From positions 49,786,352-49,850,351 of the forward strand of contig OX235270.1 of the NCBI GenBank assembly GCA_944472135.2: a DNA stretch of 64,000 nt, given 5' to 3'. Source of the stretch: Trichobilharzia regenti. Its lineage: Eukaryota > Platyhelminthes > Trematoda > Strigeidida > Schistosomatidae. The notes beneath the pieces were generated by a model that was not told where the DNA came from, made no database searches, and saw only the letters and a list, made by a program, of their open reading frames with translations. The translations under genes and the position numbers were made by a program. Positions 55,673 to 64,000 of the stretch are shown here, one piece after another (the first letter of the stretch is position 1; the number at the start of each line of letters is the position of its first letter).

Positions 55673-57056
55673 CTACAAGGGGAAGGGAAGAAATAAAAAC
55701 ATAGTGGTGAATTGACAATTGATATAATAATCACAACAATATGATGCCTCTTTGTAGATAGGCTGTAATATAATTCTATTTGTCATTTAAACAATGGAGC
55801 AAAGTATGCTGAATCCGCGTTTCTTCTAATAACCTGCACAATACCTGTGCGGGAAAACACCTACAGATATTTCGAGAAGAAAGGCATCTTAAGAGTTACA
55901 TGATGATTCCAGATGTTTCTGATTCCTAAACTCTTTTTTACTTTCACCCTAACTAACGAATTGAAATATGTTTCTCTTTCCTTACGCTAATGGTATTCGC
56001 GAATTCATATTATTACTTTCAGAAAAGCATAAATCGTTCAAGTATGCTTATCTTCTGCATCCCTCATACAGTCTTTCCAGGAGCCTATGATATTTTCGTA
56101 TGTTGTCAGTTGCATTCACTTCAAATGGCTTAGATTTATTGTTTTACCTGACCTTTGCTTTTCCAGCTAAACACATTCATACTATTCACTCGCGTTTCGA
56201 ACCCCTGTTCTATTTATTTTTTTCACAGGAATAAGGACACTATTATGATGGTCGGAATTTATCTACAAATATTCGACTATAAAAAAAAAACGATGGTTGA
56301 AGACTATAAAACTTTTCATTTCGATGAAATCGTTTGCTGGATTGTACACTTGTGACTGCATTACAAAGGGGCGGGAAAGTTCCAGAATTATTTTCTGTTA
56401 GGAGTCAAATTACAGTGATTAAGAAGATGGAGTTATGTCACTTCATTTTAATTCGCTTAAAACCATCTTTTTGTTTAAGCTTTTGATTGGATAGGCCTTT
56501 ATTGTAACTTCTGCAGCTGTATATTAAAATACGTTCACGAAGAGATAATAAAAGTCTGGATAATAAGTTAGTATATTATATACATTCAAACGAAGTTCAC
56601 TTTTAACAGCTTGAAAAATTTGGACATTAGGAGTATGATATTAAATATTATTATAAAAGTCTATGTATTTCCCAATGTATGAAAAACAAAACGATATTTT
56701 TTTTACTGACGTCTCGCTATTTAATGCTAATAGCTTTACTAATACCAGAATCTAGTTTAATAATACTTTAATAAAGCTATTAGCATAAAATGGCGAAACG
56801 TCAGCAAAAGCAATATCGTTTTGTTTTTATTCATTGGGAAATACAAAATCTTTTATAATAATAAGTCAATATATTCTTTCCACAAATTAAACTGAGTTAA
56901 AAAAAGTCAGTGCAGCTCCTCACTTTAGAAAACCACATTAAAATTACTACGATATCAGTTTACGTCTCAAGAAATTCGATAGCTTTAAAAATGAAGATGA
57001 ACCTTTTTTATCCTTTTGACATTTGGGATAGGAATGTAGGCTGTTGCAGAGCTCAC
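55673..57056. other. Dystrobrevin intron with fold-back element
   Basis: Holds the complete fold-back element at 56648-56861. The rest is AT-rich with nothing recognised. Confidence 0.6.
56648..56861. mobile_element. Complete fold-back element
   Basis: The two arms begin 'attattataaaag' and end 'cttttataataat', with 'gtatttcccaatg' and 'cattgggaaatac' as inner parts. The element is about 214 bp and could fold almost end to end. The right arm carries TTAATAA, AGCTATT and GGCGAAACGTC, a decayed form of the motif at 11786. Confidence 0.8.
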
Positions 57057-57657
57057 CTGATCTTATATAGTTTAGAGGAATCACATCCTGCTGCTGCACT
57101 GCGTTAGGGTAAAAAGTACCAGCCACTACGTTCTTATCCATATTGTTCGATCCCTGACTGAGTTCATTTATTTGATTAAACATCGTAGAAACTCGCGTAG
57201 GCTGTAGATGAATACATGAAACATTGGGTGTGTCCGCAGAAGACCTATTCAACATAAACAACGGATTGAGTTGTTGTAAGCGTCGATTTGGTAGTGGACT
57301 ACATAAACTATTTACTGGTGCCACATTCCTCTGGGTTGCAGGGGGTTGCATTACAGAACACGTAACAGAAATGCTTGCCGTTACATCTAATGGCATAGTT
57401 GGTAGTTGTCCAGCTGGGATACAACCATTTACGCAAGCATTTAAAACACTAGATGCGGCAGGTCCTGAATTCCACTCAAAAATGGATCCTACATGAGGGC
57501 GACGGGTAACGTTGATTCCTGAAAGCTTTTGGCGTTCACTAAGCCCTCCTGCGACAGAAGCTGTATTGACAAATCCTGAAGATACTGAACTGTACAAGGA
57601 CCGTCCAAACTGAAACGATTTCCTCAGAGAATGCCCAAATTGACGGGAATGTGACTT
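57057..57657 (-). CDS. Dystrobrevin, long central exon
   Basis: Acceptor ttttattttatttcag and donor atcag|gtgagc. It begins KSHSRQFGHSLRKSFQFGRS, corresponding to the basic stretch after the ZZ domain in vertebrate dystrobrevins (SPAKKLTNALSKSL). About 180 further residues are low-complexity and lineage-specific (LPNRRLQQLNPLFMLNRSSA), much longer than in vertebrates. Phase 0 in, 1 out, matching both neighbours. Confidence 0.85.
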
Positions 57658-59156
57658 CTGAAATAAAATAAAAGATGTCTAGCCTAGTCTTTTACTATGA
57701 TAACAAACATTATAACGTACTATGATATTGTGTTCAATTCAGGGAAAGAGCGGCTTACTTGTCTCAAAGGAAACCAGGTTGCACTAAAATACGAATTAAC
57801 TGATGCTAGCATGCTGCTATGGAGAATAAAAACTTGTTTTAATACATATTGAGTGAACGGTGATATTAACATCAGTAGAAAGACGGCGTTTGTAGTTGTG
57901 CATTGTTTGATTATTTAAGCTAATGAGTGATATTTTTAAATTCATGAAGAAGTCGGTATTTCTGATAATCTTCATTCTGTGCCACGTATAAATCACAATG
58001 AATAGAAGCTTTATTCGTATTCTTAATGGTTACTGGATTTCATCATAAGCCAACATTGGTTAGAGAATCATTGGAAAACCGGAACCCGAATTCGTGGGCC
58101 GTTGAATCGGGTCCGAATGGCTTAATGGTATACGAGATCGCCTTGTAACCAGAAGGTCCTGGGTTCTAAAACCTGTGGGTGCGTACTTTTGAAGAGTCCC
58201 AAACTAGGACGAAACAGCTTTCCAGTACTCCTAGGTTTCCGAATAATTCTCTAACCAATGTCGGCTCATGATGAAATCCAGTAACCAACCAATCAAATCC
58301 ATACAAACCAATACTTGAATATCATATTCTTATTGTTTGTTTCTGCCTATGCAGTAGAGTATTTTATTAAAATGATATATAGTGTTACCTTTCTGTGTGG
58401 CTGCAATACACGCTACCCTATGTGTTGTTTGTTTTCGTTGCTTTATGTAAGTGGAACTGTAAGTAAATTAAAATTAAATCATTTTTCCGGATTATATCAG
58501 TCCTCTCAGTTTTCGTCAATATATTGTAATATCTATAAATGTCGCCTTATTTGTAAATATATGTTGACAAAGTGTCCTAGGGTCACAAAATTAGTCAGTT
58601 GTCAGGGCTAACTATCACGACCATGTACAACTATAATAGGATTTTAGTTAATATCAGAAAGCAGTTACTGACCACTTTAAATTTAAAACGCAGATAGAAG
58701 GGAATTGTTATTCTCTACAATATGAAGATGTCACAAACGAATGTACATAAATCAACACCAATCACTCTTCATTCACTGACTTGCAAATCTTCAAAAATAC
58801 GATATTCTAAAATAACCTCTTAAAGTGTATTTTAGCTGTTCTTTTCATTTCTCAGTAGTAAAAGGTGGCAGAAGAAAACTTACAAAAAAAAAAGAGTCAG
58901 TATCAACTCATCGAAAATTTCATAGTAAATCAAGATATTTATATATAACTAAATATTTAAAATGAAATAAGTTCTTAAGTATTCTTTCTTCAATAATAAC
59001 ATTAGTATTAATAATAAAAGAATAGAAATAACAATGTTGATAACAGTAACGATATATTGGAAAACACACTGCGAGCTTTGCTCAGTTCACCAGTTTACTG
59101 TACAATTATTTCTATAAGTTTTAAATTTTTAAATTTTTTTTATTTAATCCACTTAC
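57658..59156. other. Dystrobrevin intron
   Basis: Contains the Sm-alpha-like SINE at 58105-58290. Otherwise AT-rich with nothing recognised. Confidence 0.6.
58105..58290 (+). mobile_element. Sm-alpha-like SINE with degraded hammerhead
   Basis: Same architecture as 10262-10436: 'cgggtccgaatggcttaatg' start, 'gtaaccagaaggtcctgggt' and the end 'tgatgaaatccagtaacc'. Its hammerhead (58183-58228) has GTACTT against CAGTAC for stem I, TTGAAGA for the core, an intact stem II GTCC/GGAC and GAAAC, but TTC at the cleavage site. Comparing the two copies recovers the consensus, because each copy keeps what the other lost. Confidence 0.75.
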
Positions 59157-59326
59157 TGAAGCTGCACTATACTCTTTAACATCATGTGCATTTGTGTGTT
59201 GATCTGTAGTGACACCAACCCAAAAGCAGTCTTGGCATAAGTTATAATGAGGGCATCGAGTACATTTATAACGTAAACCGCATATTTGTTCACGTTTACA
59301 ACCTTCACAACGTACATTATGACGTA
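59157..59326 (-). CDS. Dystrobrevin, ZZ zinc-finger exon
   Basis: Acceptor ctctattttaaag and donor gcttca|gtaagt. The frame VRHNVRCEGCKREQICGLRY, KCTRCPHYNLCQDCFWVG, then QHTNAHDVKEY has the full set of ZZ ligands: CxxC, CxxC, CxxC and HxxxH. The wording around CQDCFW and the following KEY is the dystrobrevin/dystrophin type. The ZZ domain follows the EF-hand region and helps bind dystroglycan-type partners. With the six exons downstream it gives a continuous dystrobrevin 3' half; the EF-hand exons lie further upstream and were not found before the right edge. Confidence 0.95.
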
Positions 59327-59659
59327 CTTTAAAATAGAGAAGAAAAAAATGAAGTATCAGCATTTGTATCTCAGAGGGTGATTATCTGAATGTAAAATGG
59401 TAACTGTAAAGCTGACAAGATACATATACCTTCGAACTTAATATACTTTTTTTTATCGTTGTATATATTCAAACGCTTAATGAGAAAACTGGGTTTTTCA
59501 TTTCAGACGTATCCAAGATTGGTAAAATTTTGTGCGTGTTTTGTTGCTATTTTTAAATGTGATAGCTTAATAATTGTAGATTTACCGTATCCGTAGGTAG
59601 GACTAGTGAAAACCAGTTGTACACTGTCAGTGGTTGTAAGGATGAAAAAACTTGATTTC
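59327..59659. other. Dystrobrevin intron, upstream of the ZZ exon
   Basis: No exon or repeat recognised. Confidence 0.4.
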
Positions 59660-60100
59660 GTTTAAGAATAGAATTTGAGGACTGTTTTAGAACATAATTC
59701 CATACCAGACAGGGTTATTCGATATAAAATGCTAGCCGAACATACAAACCTAGCAAAATCTAGATTGGATGACCCAAATAAGATAAGAAATCTAGAGAAT
59801 AGTTCAGCTATAGCACTACATGCATTTACACACAACCATACAATAGGATGGGATGAAAAGACAGTTTTAAAATGTCACAGGGTGGAGGGAGAGGTTGATA
59901 ACAGAAGCTTTGTTTATCGAATATGTAATAGGAATGATTCACCGCTTGTCACAGATATCTGAAAAATTCTACTACCCCTACGACGACAAATAGGAGAAGA
60001 AAAAGAAAACTATAAAGCTCAAGTTACAAAGTCGTGTGATTACAGTTGATATGATTATGAACAATAAATTTTGTTCGAAACGTCATACAGTAAATAATAC
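59660..60100 (+). mobile_element. PLE-like remnant H with hammerhead-like end
   Basis: The frame at 59675-59962 reads LEHNSIPDRVIRYKMLAEHT and HNHTIGWDEKTVLKCHRVEG, the same kind of region as in PLE fragment G. It is followed at 60048-60090 by ATGATTA, then GAACAA/TTGTTC around TAAATT (a 6-bp hairpin), then GAAACGTC. Part of this end ('gatatgattatgaacaa') recurs at 1578-1594. Confidence 0.5.
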
Positions 60101-60537
60101 TGTTTCACTGTGTGATACATTAATAAACAAATTAATATCGAATTACTTTCTACCAGAGTGCCCAAGTTTTACACATATATTAAAATGCTTTGAGTCAGTA
60201 TTAATAAATGGATAATTTTCTGAGCTCAGTGTATCGCTCATAGTCACTTTAATACATCTACACTACTTTTTAACTTATATTTAAAGAAATGCAATTAATA
60301 ATAACGTGTTAGTGTGTAACATAAAATAAAGTTATCTGATATGGAAAGATGAGAAGTTGAATTTAGCCATCATTTAGAATTCAACAATGTATTGTATAAT
60401 GTCGTGCTAATTAACCAAAAGTCCAAAAACTTGTACGGATAAAGATCGCTCACCAAACCGATCGAACCTCAATTACAAACGGGTAGTATTTTCTCAAGTG
60501 ATTGGAAATCTAGCAGGTTTTCTCATGGCAGAGATAG
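60101..60537. other. Flank between PLE-like remnant and gypsy LTR
   Basis: AT-rich; nothing recognised. Confidence 0.35.
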
Positions 60538-60879
60538 TGTAACAACAGAAGACAAGGGCTGGCAACAGATCGTTTTATTACGAAAATCAACACGTATTTA
60601 TATATATTTTATATGCATTAATAAGGCTTATGCAAGCAGAAAAAGGCAGTCTTCTGATTGGTTGTTTCTCGGAAGTTAAGCAGACAAACACAGTCTTATG
60701 ATTGGTTGTGTTCGATATTTCTCGGAAAGTAGAGCCATCTATCTGCGAATCATATTTGTCCACATTTAGGTTTGCTGTGATTGGTTGTTGAAACAGCCTT
60801 GTTCACGGCCAATATTAGTGACCTAGACATTAACGTAGATTAGTGCCAACCAATCGGCTAGCAGCCTGCTCTCACCACA
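60538..60879 (-). mobile_element. 3' LTR of a Ty3/gypsy element
   Basis: In element orientation the LTR starts TGTGGTGAG right after a purine tract (ggggggacgag) and ends ...TTGTTACA, giving TG...CA termini and 342 bp. A TATA-like stretch at about 60592-60612 and AATAAA at 60574-60579 fit the promoter and poly(A) signal of an LTR. The solo LTR at 39679-40016 is the same family. The integrase frame runs about 20 bases into it. Confidence 0.85.
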
Positions 60880-62966
60880 CTCGTCCCCCCGTCAAATAGC
60901 TTTGTGCGCAGACGTTCCGACCTTCTGGGTGCTACATCCTCTAGTTGAGGATTGTTACTGACCGGCTTGTCCCACTGTACCCATCTTTGTAGCTGACTGG
61001 CGTTAACTCGTTTCTGTTTATCACCTCTTCGGATGGTATATACTTGACCCCGTCTTTTTGTGATTGTGTATGGTCCTTCCCACTTTGGAAGGAGTTTCCG
61101 TGAACCTAGCCCGCCTCCAACTGTATATCTCCTGTCTCTACACTTCACTTGGTCCCCGACTGCAAAGGTAATGCACTGCGTCCTTTCTTTCATCTGAGAC
61201 TTCGTGACATCACTGCGCTGCTTCCGTATTACATTCTTGACTGCCTCTTTCCTCTCTGCTTTTAATTTCGTCGTACTCCACTTTTGGTGCATGGGCCAGG
61301 TCTCATTGTGTACCGGTAATCGTGGTTTTCTACCATACATCAGTTGGAAGGGTGACTTCTTCGTTGTTTCCTGAGTGGTAGCCCGATGTGTTAGTAAAAT
61401 CAGTGGAAGCTCCGTTTCCCAGTTCCCGCCCTTCGAAGCCAGCCACTCTTTCAGTGTACGGTTGTTTCTCTCCGTTAGGCCATTCGTTTGTGGATGGTAT
61501 GGGGTCGTTCTGATCCTCTTGATGCCCAGCTGTTGCAAACGGGAAGTAAACTCTTCACTCTCGAAACAGGGACCTTGGTCTGTCAGTATTGTCTTCGGTA
61601 CGCCGTGGTCTGCAACAATGTGTCTAACTACTGCATCTGTCACGGTTCTTGCACGTTGGTCTGGGATTGCTACGGCGTCTACCCATCGTGTCGCGTGTTC
61701 CGTCATCACCAAGAGGTACTGATTACCATTGGATGTCTGAGGAAATGGACCCATGACATCTACGGACCACAAGTCACCTATCGCGGTAACTGGAATCGAC
61801 TGAAGTGGTGGTCGTATATACCGGTCACCTTTCATCAGCTGGCACCGTGGACATCCAAGTACGTATCTTGCTACGTCTTCTCTCATACCTGGCCAGTACA
61901 TACTTTGTCTTAGGAGGTCGGTCGTTCTGGCCACGCCTGTATGCGCTAGCTGGTGACATTCTTCTATCATGTCGTGGCGCGACGATTGAGGTATGACAGC
62001 CAGCCAGCTTCCGTCGTTCTCTCGCCAGGTCAGAGTCCCGTAGGCATTCACTCTGAGTCGATCCCTCTGTCTGAGTAGTGTGGTTAGCTCCTTACTCGCC
62101 GTAGTTTGATCCACTTCTATTCCGTTGGTGATCACCTGTATTACTGTATTCAGCGTATCGTCCAACCTCTGCCTACGTGCAAGTCTTAGTGGGTCTTGTT
62201 CTACTGCATGCACTCCGTAAGCGACCTCGGGCAACTCAGACTCATCTTCTGGTCTCGATAACAAATCTGCCAAGACATTTTCACTTCCAGGAACGTGTGA
62301 GATCGTAAAATCGTATTCCTGAAGACGCAACATCCACCGTGACAACTTCCCCCGTGGGTCTCTCGCTGTCTTCAAAAATTGTAGCGGCTTATGATCAGTT
62401 TCGATGTGGAACCGCCGGCCGAGTAAATAAGGTCTCCATTTGTCGACTGCCCATACCATTGCTAAACATTCTTTCTCTATCGTTGAATACTTTCTCTCTG
62501 TGAGGGTCAACACCCTACTGGCATACTCAACGATTCCCTCGTCCTGTCTTAGGACCGCACCTATAGCGTAGTCACTGGCATCTGTGCACACTGTGAACTG
62601 TCTTCCTGGCACAGGTAGTTTTAGCGTCATTTGTTGGTGGTCGAGCAGCTGTTTAATTCTGTCGAATGTCCTCTGCGATTCTTCCGACCAAACAAACTTT
62701 GGCTCACCTAGTAGCCTGTATAGAGGGGCTGCTATCTCATTGAAGTTCTTCACGAAGCGACTATAAAACGCTGCTCTACCCAAGAATTGTCTCAGTTTTC
62801 TCTTTGAATTCGGGGCTGGAATCGTTTTAATCGTCAAAATTTTCTCCGGCAGTGGTTTAATCTCACCATTTCCCACTTTATGTCCCAACAGAGTAACATT
62901 CTTTTTGGCTATCTGAGACTTGGTTTTGTTGACGCGTAGTCCAAACTCTTCGATGCGTCGCAGCAC
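60858..62966 (-). CDS. Gypsy pol, RT end, RNase H and integrase
   Basis: A 702-residue frame without stops. It starts with the RT connection (LLGHKVGNGEIKPLPEKI), followed by RNase H with catalytic residues D129 (CTDASD), E165 (STIEKECLAM) and D191 (ETDHKP). The integrase zinc finger has H338, H342, C372 and C375; the DDE core has D403 (WSVDVMG), D463 (LTDQGP) and E499 (TNGLTERNN). A GPY-type C-terminal block (WEGPYTITKRRGQ) follows. All catalytic residues are intact. It is separated from the RT frame at 62972 by a one-base shift. Confidence 0.95.
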   Translation of the reverse strand: MLRRIEEFGLRVNKTKSQIAKKNVTLLGHKVGNGEIKPLPEKILTIKTIPAPNSKRKLRQFLGRAAFYSRFVKNFNEIAAPLYRLLGEPKFVWSEESQRTFDRIKQLLDHQQMTLKLPVPGRQFTVCTDASDYAIGAVLRQDEGIVEYASRVLTLTERKYSTIEKECLAMVWAVDKWRPYLLGRRFHIETDHKPLQFLKTARDPRGKLSRWMLRLQEYDFTISHVPGSENVLADLLSRPEDESELPEVAYGVHAVEQDPLRLARRQRLDDTLNTVIQVITNGIEVDQTTASKELTTLLRQRDRLRVNAYGTLTWRENDGSWLAVIPQSSRHDMIEECHQLAHTGVARTTDLLRQSMYWPGMREDVARYVLGCPRCQLMKGDRYIRPPLQSIPVTAIGDLWSVDVMGPFPQTSNGNQYLLVMTEHATRWVDAVAIPDQRARTVTDAVVRHIVADHGVPKTILTDQGPCFESEEFTSRLQQLGIKRIRTTPYHPQTNGLTERNNRTLKEWLASKGGNWETELPLILLTHRATTQETTKKSPFQLMYGRKPRLPVHNETWPMHQKWSTTKLKAERKEAVKNVIRKQRSDVTKSQMKERTQCITFAVGDQVKCRDRRYTVGGGLGSRKLLPKWEGPYTITKRRGQVYTIRRGDKQKRVNASQLQRWVQWDKPVSNNPQLEDVAPRRSERLRTKLFDGGTSVVRAGC

Positions 62967-62971
62967 GGCTT

Positions 62972-63511
62972 CTACATGGTTGACGTGATCGTTTTCGTTT
63001 GACTGTATATGACGAGATCATCACCATAAACCTCCACGTTTTTCAAGTTCTTAAGTAATAGCTTCATCAGTCGCCTGAACGTAAACGGTGCACCTGCTAG
63101 TCCAAACGGCATGCGTTTAAATCGATATTGCGTCTGACCCACGATGAAAGCCGTCTTATCTCTGTCACTTTGTTTTATCGGTATCTGCCAGTATCCTGAG
63201 CGAAGATCGAGAACCGAAAACACATTCGCACCTTGTAGGCGATCTAAGGTTTCTATCACTGTTGGCATGGCACACGGTCTTAACTCTGTCATACTGTTTA
63301 ACTGTCGGAAATCAACACAGAATCTATATTTCCCATTCGCTTTTTTTACTAACAGCACTGGAGAGTTGTATGGGCTATCAGCTTCCTCAATAATATCATC
63401 TTTTAACATCTCTTGCACTTGTCGCTCCACTTCGCCTTCCAGATGACATGGAACTCTTCGCGTTAAAAATGACCTTACTTTAGGATCACTTAACGGAATT
63501 TCATGATTCAC
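62972..63511 (-). CDS. Gypsy pol, reverse transcriptase
   Basis: The frame reads DDIIEEADSPYNSPVLLVKK, YRFCVDFRQLNSMTELRPCA, ANVFSVLDLRSGYWQIPI, MPFGLAGAPFTFRRLMK and the catalytic VYGDDLVIYS, the standard fingers-palm order of Ty3/gypsy RT. Just after the catalytic box the frame shifts by one base and ends early; the matching sequence (NHVEAVLRRIEEFGL) continues in the next frame. The shift is not at a known programmed site and looks like a single-base error or mutation. Confidence 0.95.
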   Translation of the reverse strand: MNHEIPLSDPKVRSFLTRRVPCHLEGEVERQVQEMLKDDIIEEADSPYNSPVLLVKKANGKYRFCVDFRQLNSMTELRPCAMPTVIETLDRLQGANVFSVLDLRSGYWQIPIKQSDRDKTAFIVGQTQYRFKRMPFGLAGAPFTFRRLMKLLLKNLKNVEVYGDDLVIYSQTKTITSTM

Positions 63512-63992
63512 CTTATCGCAATAACCGTATGGGTCCCATCTCCAGTGAACAGATGATCGTATTTATTAATTAACTCTGTCACATTGTGTACCGTCGACAG
63601 CTTAATCGCTGCTATCTCGCTGGTCTCATACATGTTGATATGCCCGTATTTCGTGATCACCACGTTCGCTTGCGTGTCGATTATGGCACCAATCTCACGC
63701 AGAAAATCCGCTCCTAATATCGTTCGCTGTAGTTCGGGTACAACAATGAAAGGAAACGTCACCTCGCAGCCACCAACAACGACCGTACAGTTCGATCTAC
63801 CCGTGATACGCAACACATACCCGCCTACTGTTTGTACTGTCAATGAACACGGATTAACACTCTTACATAAATTCTTATCTATTAACGACACGGCCGCCCT
63901 GTATCTATCAAACATACTACTTCTCGATCATTCACTCGCAACTTCGAATACAGAGCGCCTTTCTCAATAGCCCCCACTAAACCTAGGTTCAT
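63508..63992 (-). CDS. Gypsy pol, aspartic protease region, frame-broken
   Basis: From about 63992 one frame reads MNLGLVGAIEKGALYSKL and REVVCLIDTG, the protease catalytic D-T-G. Directly after DTG, in a GGG run near 63890, the frame shifts by one base and continues as AAVSLIDKNLCKSV up to RTILGADFLREIGAI, the second conserved protease block (ILGADFL). One base appears to be missing from the G run. Gag and the 5' LTR lie outside the window. Confidence 0.85.
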
Positions 63993-64000
63993 ACGAAAGA

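Noticed and set aside
61375..61996. Plus-strand open frames opposite the gypsy integrase
   Set aside because: They are antisense shadows of the strongly conserved integrase frame and have no protein-like motifs.

Overview
The window looks like nuclear DNA of a parasitic flatworm, most probably a schistosome (Schistosoma or a close relative). This rests on the AT-rich composition, introns as short as about 40 nt, a dystrobrevin gene spread over about 15 kb, and the mix of mobile elements: RTE-clade and CR1-clade non-LTR retrotransposons, many Penelope-like elements (PLEs), a Ty3/gypsy element, and tRNA-derived SINEs including a Sm-alpha-like family carrying a hammerhead ribozyme. Species is inferred from repeat types only. 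No bacterial features are present.

Layout. 0-1.5 kb: 3' half of an RTE reverse transcriptase abutting an antisense RTE fragment. 1.8-3.1 kb: last two exons (+) of a membrane protein gene. 6.0-10.3 kb: left arm of a very large, almost identical inverted repeat; the right arm is at 34.3-38.6 kb. Each arm carries the same serine-rich reading frame. 10.3-14.3 kb: a cluster of damaged PLEs with a Sm-alpha-like SINE and a fold-back element. 14.7-17.0 kb: two exons (+) of an unrecognised conserved-looking gene. 19.4-20.3 kb: a compact three-exon gene (-) for an unrecognised single-pass membrane protein. 21.2-21.9 kb: a CR1-type endonuclease fragment. 22.7-24.4 kb: two PLE 3' ends arranged head-to-head. 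31.5-34.3 kb: a decayed but nearly full-length RTE element. 39.7-40.0 kb: a solo LTR. 43.2-43.8 kb: an internally deleted RTE derivative.

44.4-59.4 kb (-) holds the 3' part of a dystrobrevin gene: ZZ zinc finger, a long divergent linker, and the paired coiled-coil region. Seven exons are joined by matching splice phases, and the introns are filled with PLE, RTE, SINE and fold-back insertions. The EF-hand exons would lie beyond the right side of the window, upstream of the gypsy element at 60.5-64.0 kb (-). That gypsy element has protease, reverse transcriptase, RNase H, integrase and a 3' LTR, with two single-base frame breaks.

The most unusual items are the 4.2-kb inverted duplication, the hammerhead-type RNA motifs in three repeat contexts (one with a co-varying swap of a core base pair), the deletion-only differences in one RTE copy, and the unrecognised three-exon gene at 19.4-20.3 kb. 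All calls come from reading the sequence; no database search was made.
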